Under the pieces are notes generated by a model. That model saw only the letters and a program-made list of their open reading frames with translations, was not told where the DNA came from and ran no database searches. This document shows positions 58,905 through 64,000 of a DNA stretch of 64,000 nt, one piece after another. Origin of the DNA: Chrysopilus asiliformis (lineage: Eukaryota; Arthropoda; Insecta; Diptera; Rhagionidae); contig OZ035961.1 in assembly GCA_964034945.1 (NCBI GenBank), positions 17,685,243 through 17,749,242 of the forward strand, given 5' to 3'. A program made the position numbers and the translations under genes. Within the stretch, counting starts at the first letter, position 1. Every line of letters starts with the position of its first letter.

Positions 58905-59690
58905 AATATCAAAAACGTACAAAATTTGAGATAACTTGAGAACGGTAAAAGATATAAATTTACGGTAAATGGCAAAAATGTAGAAAATGTTAACGTCTTT
59001 AATTATTCTTTTAACTGATTTGTCGAAAAACCGTTAGTTTGCCAGTAATTTGCAAAAATATGATTTTTTACATATTAATGAAAATATCTCAATAACGGTA
59101 AAATATAACGGATAACGGTAAAAGACAAAATTGTGCAGAATGCCATTCTCATTAATTCACTTCATACATTCAGTCAGCAAAAACCCGTTAGTGTTCAAGA
59201 TAATCGCAAAAAACTGTTTTTTTGGAAATAACGGTTTATCTCGATAACAGGTTGAGATATCGAGTTATAGTTAAAGACAAAAGTGTGGGAAATTTTATTT
59301 TCTCCAAGTTTTGTCATACTTAAGGCCACTAAAAAACCCGTAGTTTGGGAGTAAATCGAGAAAAACGAAATTGCGATTTTTGAAAAACCGCCATTTTGGA
59401 TACTTCCGGTTAACGGATTTCCACCAAAAGTTGATAGGATCGTCCCATTTCAGGACCCAACATGCCTATAAAATTTCATGGCGCTAGCTCTATTAGTTTT
59501 TGAGAAATCTTGTACACAGACTGACAGACTGACAGACAGACTGACAGACAGAAAGACATTTTTTAAATATGACTCCAATCGACTCAGGAGTGATCGGGAA
59601 ATGTTTTTTAGGCAAAATTAAGAGGTCGAAATTTTTCATGAATACAATACTTTATTATACTCCGTAGAAGAAAGTAAAAAGTATAGCGGC
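58905..59690 (+). repeat. dispersed repeat with ~120-bp internal tandem units, + copy
   Basis: Four degenerate units each carry 'gataacggtaaaagacaaaa.tgtg.agaat', 'tcattc/tcataca' and 'aaacccgttagt', running from 58910 to 59380. Then come 'gatcgtcccatttcaggacc', 'atggcgctagctctattag', 'tttttgagaaatcttg', a CTGACAGA tetramer run, 'ctccaatcgactcag', 'aaaattaagaggtcgaa' and 'gaaagtaaaaag'. The opposite-strand copy at 2068-2640 follows the same order. No protein is encoded. Confidence 0.75.
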
Positions 59691-59781
59691 GCAAGATGCG
59701 ATCGAAGAACTTTGAGATTTTCAGCGAAAAAAAAAGAGAAAAAGCAGATCGGCCACTCAAAACCCCAAGAAAGTGACTTAA

Positions 59782-60107
59782 CCCGTTGATTGCCACGTAC
59801 CCACCGGTGAACGTTTTAATTTTCCAACAAGGGAACCAAGTGACCACCGGTGGTCATTATTGGATGTCGATGGTGGGATAACGTGACCACCCGTGGTCAC
59901 ACTGCATTTTCATTTCGAGACATCGTGACCACCAGTGGTAACCTTTTACATATAACTAGCTTTGAGAAATATTAAGTTTGGTCCCAGGATGTAAACCTGT
60001 TTATCTTGGAATTGGTATTACTTGCAATAAATCAATAAAAATAAATTTGAAAAAATGTTGGTCCCAGAAAAAATTTGAAAAAAATGTTGGCGGTGGCGCT
60101 CAACGTG
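59782..60107 (+). mobile_element. piggyBac-like MITE, copy 2 (326 bp), intact TTAA on both sides
   Basis: TTAA (59778-59781), then CCCGTTGATTGCCAC; the right end in reverse complement is CACGTTGAGCGCCAC next to TTAA (60108-60111). The interior holds GACCACCGGTGGTC, GTGACCACCCGTGGTCAC and further half-sites. It is homologous to 36172-36618 but shorter by about 120 bp. The exact TTAA flanks establish the superfamily as piggyBac-like. Confidence 0.9.
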
Positions 60108-60283
60108 TTAATGTTTTTTACCTGTACACTGACGAATTTATATTAGGTTCGTAAACCGTGTACAGCTGCGGAATTTTTTTTTACGAAGACTTGAGCCCCA
60201 AGTTTTTTTTACGAAGTCTCAAGAAGCATCTTGGAATATAGTGCAGACACATAGAGAGAAAGTGAGATAACTAATGCAAAAAG

Positions 60284-60301
60284 GCTCGAGTTAATTCGAG
60301 C
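60284..60301. repeat. GCTCGAGTTAATTCGAGC near-palindrome
   Basis: An identical 18-mer occurs at 63702-63719, followed in both places by AG. It is a two-base variant of the perfect GCTCGAGTTAACTCGAGC palindrome in the right end of the 55446-55615 element. Confidence 0.75.
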
Positions 60302-60539
60302 AGCTCCACTGTTATTGGAATTGTGTGAGATTCGTACTTCCCGTTGCTCGGAACTAAATCGCTGTATAAAAATAAAACAGTTTTTTTTAGCCCAGACTGA
60401 TTTAGTGCAGTCCAAACCGTTTTTGCATTTTCAAAATGCCCAAAATATATAGATCTCTGTAGGTGAAAATTTCGTGAAAGCAAACGCTATTTTTAAATCA
60501 TTTTAAAATTAAACGCGATGATTTTTGGCTTTTATAACC

Positions 60540-60608
60540 CCTCTCCTCTTGTCCTTCATTCTTTTTTTGCATTTCTTGTAAAGTGTGTCGTATTTTATGG
60601 ACAGCCCT
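60540..60608 (+). mobile_element. G-tract MITE, right end
   Basis: A C-rich tract, then 'gtaaagtgtgtcgtattttatggacagccct', the canonical terminus. The left end is not recognised, so the copy is truncated. Confidence 0.7.
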
Positions 60609-61560
60609 GACTTTTTTTTGTGAACAAACATTTGTTCGACCTTACAAAGCAAGTTCTTTCACACCCAAGCTATTCGCCAGATTTGGCTCCATTTATGTCG
60701 ACTTTTTCTGGTTAACGACACGTTTTTAATTACAAAGATGTGTTTTCAGTGGATTATTCCGAAAACGAACTTTGCAGATCTCACGTCCGGGTCTAGCTGT
60801 GTTTAGAACTAAATTAACTTATAGGTTTCTAAAAAAAACCTTTTAAAAAAAATATAGGCACATAGATTTTGAATTTAGATGAGTCGAATATTTACGGATT
60901 TTTTAAGAGATTGACCACCGTGGGCCATAAGAACCTCATGCAGTCGGGGGTGGGGAGATTCTTGCAAGAAACATTTAAAAAAATAGTTTGATCCTTTTAC
61001 AACTGAAATATATTAATTTAGATACAGAAATTTGACTTCTCATAAAACTTTTAATTCATCTGTCAATCGCCCTAGATTTAAAGAAAAAATCTCCTTTGTA
61101 TAAAATTATGAGGTAGTAATGAAAACAAATTTCAAAGAAAATGAGAAAAAAAAACACTATATACTTGTAACATTCCCATTTTTAAAAAGAAGTTAATCCC
61201 CATCTTGTATTTACACAGAGAAAAAAAAACTTTTAGCACAAAGTCAACCAAACAAGCAACACTAAATATTTCCCCTATTCTCATAGAATACTTTCAACTC
61301 AATTCAAGTCGGTTCTCTTTTATTAATGGTCACTACAGTGGAACAAAATTGTCAAATTGAAGATTCAAAAAGTATTAATAATGGGGAATGATAAACGCAA
61401 ACATAAAAAAACTGGGAGAAAATAATAATATAAAAAGCATGCAGTGGACATTTGCGGAATTCAAATATGGAGATTGTAAGGGCAGCTGTACGTGACGAAT
61501 CAGATACGAGTTCATCATTCTATTCAAAATCCGAACAAAAAAAAATACACATCCCTCCAC

Positions 61561-64000
61561 CCGTTAATCTGAGCTGAATATCTCCTGTACAAAGGGATGT
61601 TTTTTTTATCTATCTCATAGCTTAAAAATTCAGAATCCAACCCTCGCCCGCTATCATCCCTTTTCATTGAATAGCATTTCATCTGTACAACTAATTCCCT
61701 TCGAGGCCACGCCTATAAATCTCTTGCATCTCTTAGCAGCCGAACCCTTATTATCCTGGCCCAGTGAATCATCATCGTTCAGATTTTGACCCTTTTGGAA
61801 AAACAGAACTTTGATTCTTTGAGCTAACGTTGTTCGGTTCATATCCCTTTCGAAGGGCAACCAGAATTAGTGCAGAAAAAATGGATGCTGTGAACTAAGG
61901 GAATCATTACCGGTTTGCAAAAATATGTATTCCTGCTTTCCTGATGTTTCCCCATTTTTGTTAAAATCCGCACGAAGCACGGATGTCCTACAAAATGCGA
62001 TGTATTTGTGCAGTTTGAAATCCTTGAATCCAAGACCATTACTTCAATACAATCAACTCACCTATAGTCAGTCACTCATCCTACTTCCGACAAGGGGCGG
62101 GGTTTAAGTAAATATCCCTTGCCTGTAGCTTTTATCTCATCCCTTTGTGGCGAAATAGAATAGAATAGGATTCCCTTTCAACCTGGAAGTAAATATTTAT
62201 CAGTGTGCGAGTGCGTTATTAAGTTCGGAGTGTGGTGCATTTCCTTGTTCGCAAAATTTAGGGCCATGGAATTAATCTCAGCCCTTCGTGCCTTCCATTC
62301 CATCGATGGAAGTGTACTTCTAACAGGGCTGTTTTTGCCAACTCCCATCCTTTTCTGTATTTCCTGTCATTCGGATTTGCTGAAGTATTGCGGCAGTTAA
62401 GAATAAAAAGCAGTTAAATTTCGCTTTTACACATTTCCCGAGTAGGTATTGCGAAAGTGCAAAACCATTTTTGGGAAATAATACTTTCCAACCCTTTTCA
62501 CATCACTTCCATCCACGGTGTTACTATGGAAACGCACATTAGGCGTCCTATGTTTGACATGTGGCTTTATTTAATAGTTGAAATTCGAGAAGGGCCCGCA
62601 GATTTGAGGGTAGCACGACACCACGTTATTCCTGAGAGCCTTTAAGACCGACATTTTCCTGATCGTTTTTTCCCCCTTGTCATCAACGCAGGACTTCCCT
62701 TCGTTATAGCCGGCCATTTTTCATTTCAAGCTTAAGAGTCCTTTTGGTCTTGAATTATACACGAAGCTGGGCCACTGGGTCTTTTGGAAATTCTGTTGCG
62801 CAATCCACCAGATGGCATATAAAATAGGAATTAGGGAAGTTTGTTTAAAAGTATATTCAAGACATCTCGTATATAAGAAAGCAGGGCACACCTTGTCAAT
62901 AAGGAAGCGTTTAAGTACCACAACAAAACAGATAAAGGACATGTGCGAATTAAATTCTATTGCGCAATATTCCGAAATTGCGTTGCTCACTGACTTTTTG
63001 AATTAAAGAAACACGCATTAGATTTCTTTTTTCTTTGGCTTCCCTTTCAACGATGAGTCATTCGTAGTTTTAAGGGCTTTCGCAATAGAAATTAGTTTTT
63101 TGCATAGCAACAATAAAAGATTTTGAGAAGGGACCAAAAATAAAGAATGGAAAGGGAAAGGTGTTGAAGCGGTTTCATGTTGCGCAAATTTCACAATTGC
63201 AACAAAAGGTTTGAAAGGGTTTTGAAAAGCTGACAAAATTTTGTTTAGAATAAAATGTAGTACCTACTTGTCATGTCAATTTTTTTTTTGTTTTTGGCAA
63301 CAGATTAAAAAAAATCCTTTGTTGCGATGAAAATTTTGGATCTAAGCCGAGGGTTAGAAAAACTAGCTCTATTAAAGTGAATTTTTTGAACATTCTTAGG
63401 GGACAAAAGTTTTGAATAGATACAGTAGCCGTAGAAAAAATCGAAAATAAGAGTAAAATTCGATCTTTGAAGAAATAAAATATTGGTGCTCTGCAGTCAA
63501 ATTAATATTAAATACTTGGAAAATCTCGTCCCCGATTTTTTCTTTAAAAAAAGAAACGAAAAATCGTTAGAAATCGCAATTGATGAAGCCCTGCCCCACT
63601 TTAAGAAAAAAATGCCTGTTATATCATTTTTTAGCAATTATCTTTTGCCAAAAATCAGAAGAAACCCTCATTTAGTCGTAGTTTAACCACTTGCCGCGTG
63701 CGCTCGAGTTAATTCGAGCAGACAATACCTAAGGAGCTGTTCAAAATATAGGGCATGCTTGTTTGACCATTTCAAACATTCTCTCGTCAGGCTATTTTGC
63801 AATTTTTTTATAGCGTTTAATGTCGCCCTCAGAATGCCACAGACCGCCCTCACCCCAGATTCTCGTTTTGTCGTCACACTCGGTAAAAGCTCACCCTCGG
63901 GGTAACTCGAGCAGCGGGATAGATTTGAAGAATTTCAAAAAAAAGAACTTGTGATTTTTGATGTTTATTTTGATAGAAAAAATAATAAAAAATATCAAAT
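61561..64000. other. non-coding DNA, less AT-rich, no gene recognised
   Basis: Base composition is slightly more balanced from 61600 to 62700, and three + strand open frames of 62-65 codons follow one another (62203, 62457, 62812). They have no motif, and no acceptor/donor pair brackets any of them. A TTAA followed by CCACTTGCCGCGTGCGCTCG at 63683-63706 resembles a piggyBac-like left end, with a CTCGAGTTAATTCGAGC palindrome directly inside it, but no inverted right end is present before the window stops. Confidence 0.45.
63702..63719. repeat. GCTCGAGTTAATTCGAGC near-palindrome, second identical copy
   Basis: Same 18-mer as at 60284. It lies 16 bases inside a candidate TTAA-CCACTTGCC terminus. 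A third, shorter form (TAACTCGAGCAGCGGG) follows at 63904-63919. Confidence 0.75.

Larger units (their letters stand above)
60108..61560. other. non-coding DNA with a MITE end and a palindrome
   Basis: No gene. A GCTCGAGTTAATTCGAGC motif lies at 60284-60301. A right terminus of the G-tract MITE (GTGTGTCGTATTTTATGGAC, then AGCCC) ends at about 60608 with C-rich sequence before it. A G-rich patch at 60950 reads like 2925 ('ggggagattct'). Confidence 0.5.

Overview
This window reads as a piece of a large, AT-rich, transposon-littered insect genome, mostly intron or intergenic DNA. The evidence is: A+T near two thirds by eye; no stop-free frame longer than about 150 codons; vertebrate- and plant-type repeats absent; and non-autonomous DNA elements of types common in insects (Helitron, piggyBac-like with TTAA target sites, Tc1/mariner/IS630-like with TA target sites, and G/C-tract MITEs ending in TGTCCATAAAATACGTCAC). 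I cannot name the species. There is no bacterial gene organisation, no rRNA and no convincing tRNA.

Gene signal is sparse and lies on the + strand. One internal exon candidate (5567-5663) has a long pyrimidine tract, an AG acceptor, one frame open throughout and a consensus GTAAGT donor. Downstream are two sites where a strong 3' splice site is fused directly to a 5' splice site (AG|GTACGT at 21052/21053 and AG|GTATGT at 57222/57223). Each is followed 35-47 nt later by a perfect GTAAGT. This is the architecture of recursive-splicing ratchet points with cryptic RS-exons, known from giant Drosophila introns. A third, degenerate site lies between them (38935/38936). The four positions are spaced about 15.4, 17.9 and 18.3 kb apart. 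The simplest reading is that most of the window is one giant intron of a + strand gene, removed stepwise. This is inference.

Layout: 1-5.5 kb, unannotatable AT-rich DNA with an inverted copy of a repeat found again at 59 kb; 5.57-5.66 kb, the exon; 7.57-8.11 kb, a degenerate 25-bp minisatellite; 13.5-14.0 kb, an intact-ended Helitron inside older repeat DNA, then a foldback; 16.7 kb, a 37-bp CpG-rich minisatellite; 18.6-21 kb, several MITEs and foldbacks, then RS site 1; 22.7 kb, a Helitron 3' relic; 33.4-36.6 kb, G/C-tract MITEs, a piggyBac MITE and copies of a CCTTACAAATGT family; 39.1-40.3 kb, a degenerate RS site, a 21-bp array and a TIR element; 43.5-47 kb, four more elements close together; 50.4 kb, a LINE reverse-transcriptase fragment on the minus strand; 54-60.6 kb, a second cluster with a TA-flanked element nested inside a MITE, RS site 2 and the second piggyBac MITE; 60.6-64 kb, little recognisable.

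Nothing here forms an operon or pathway. The biological content is (a) the proposed splicing scaffold of a long intron and (b) a stratified record of transposon insertions, several of them nested with readable target-site duplications.
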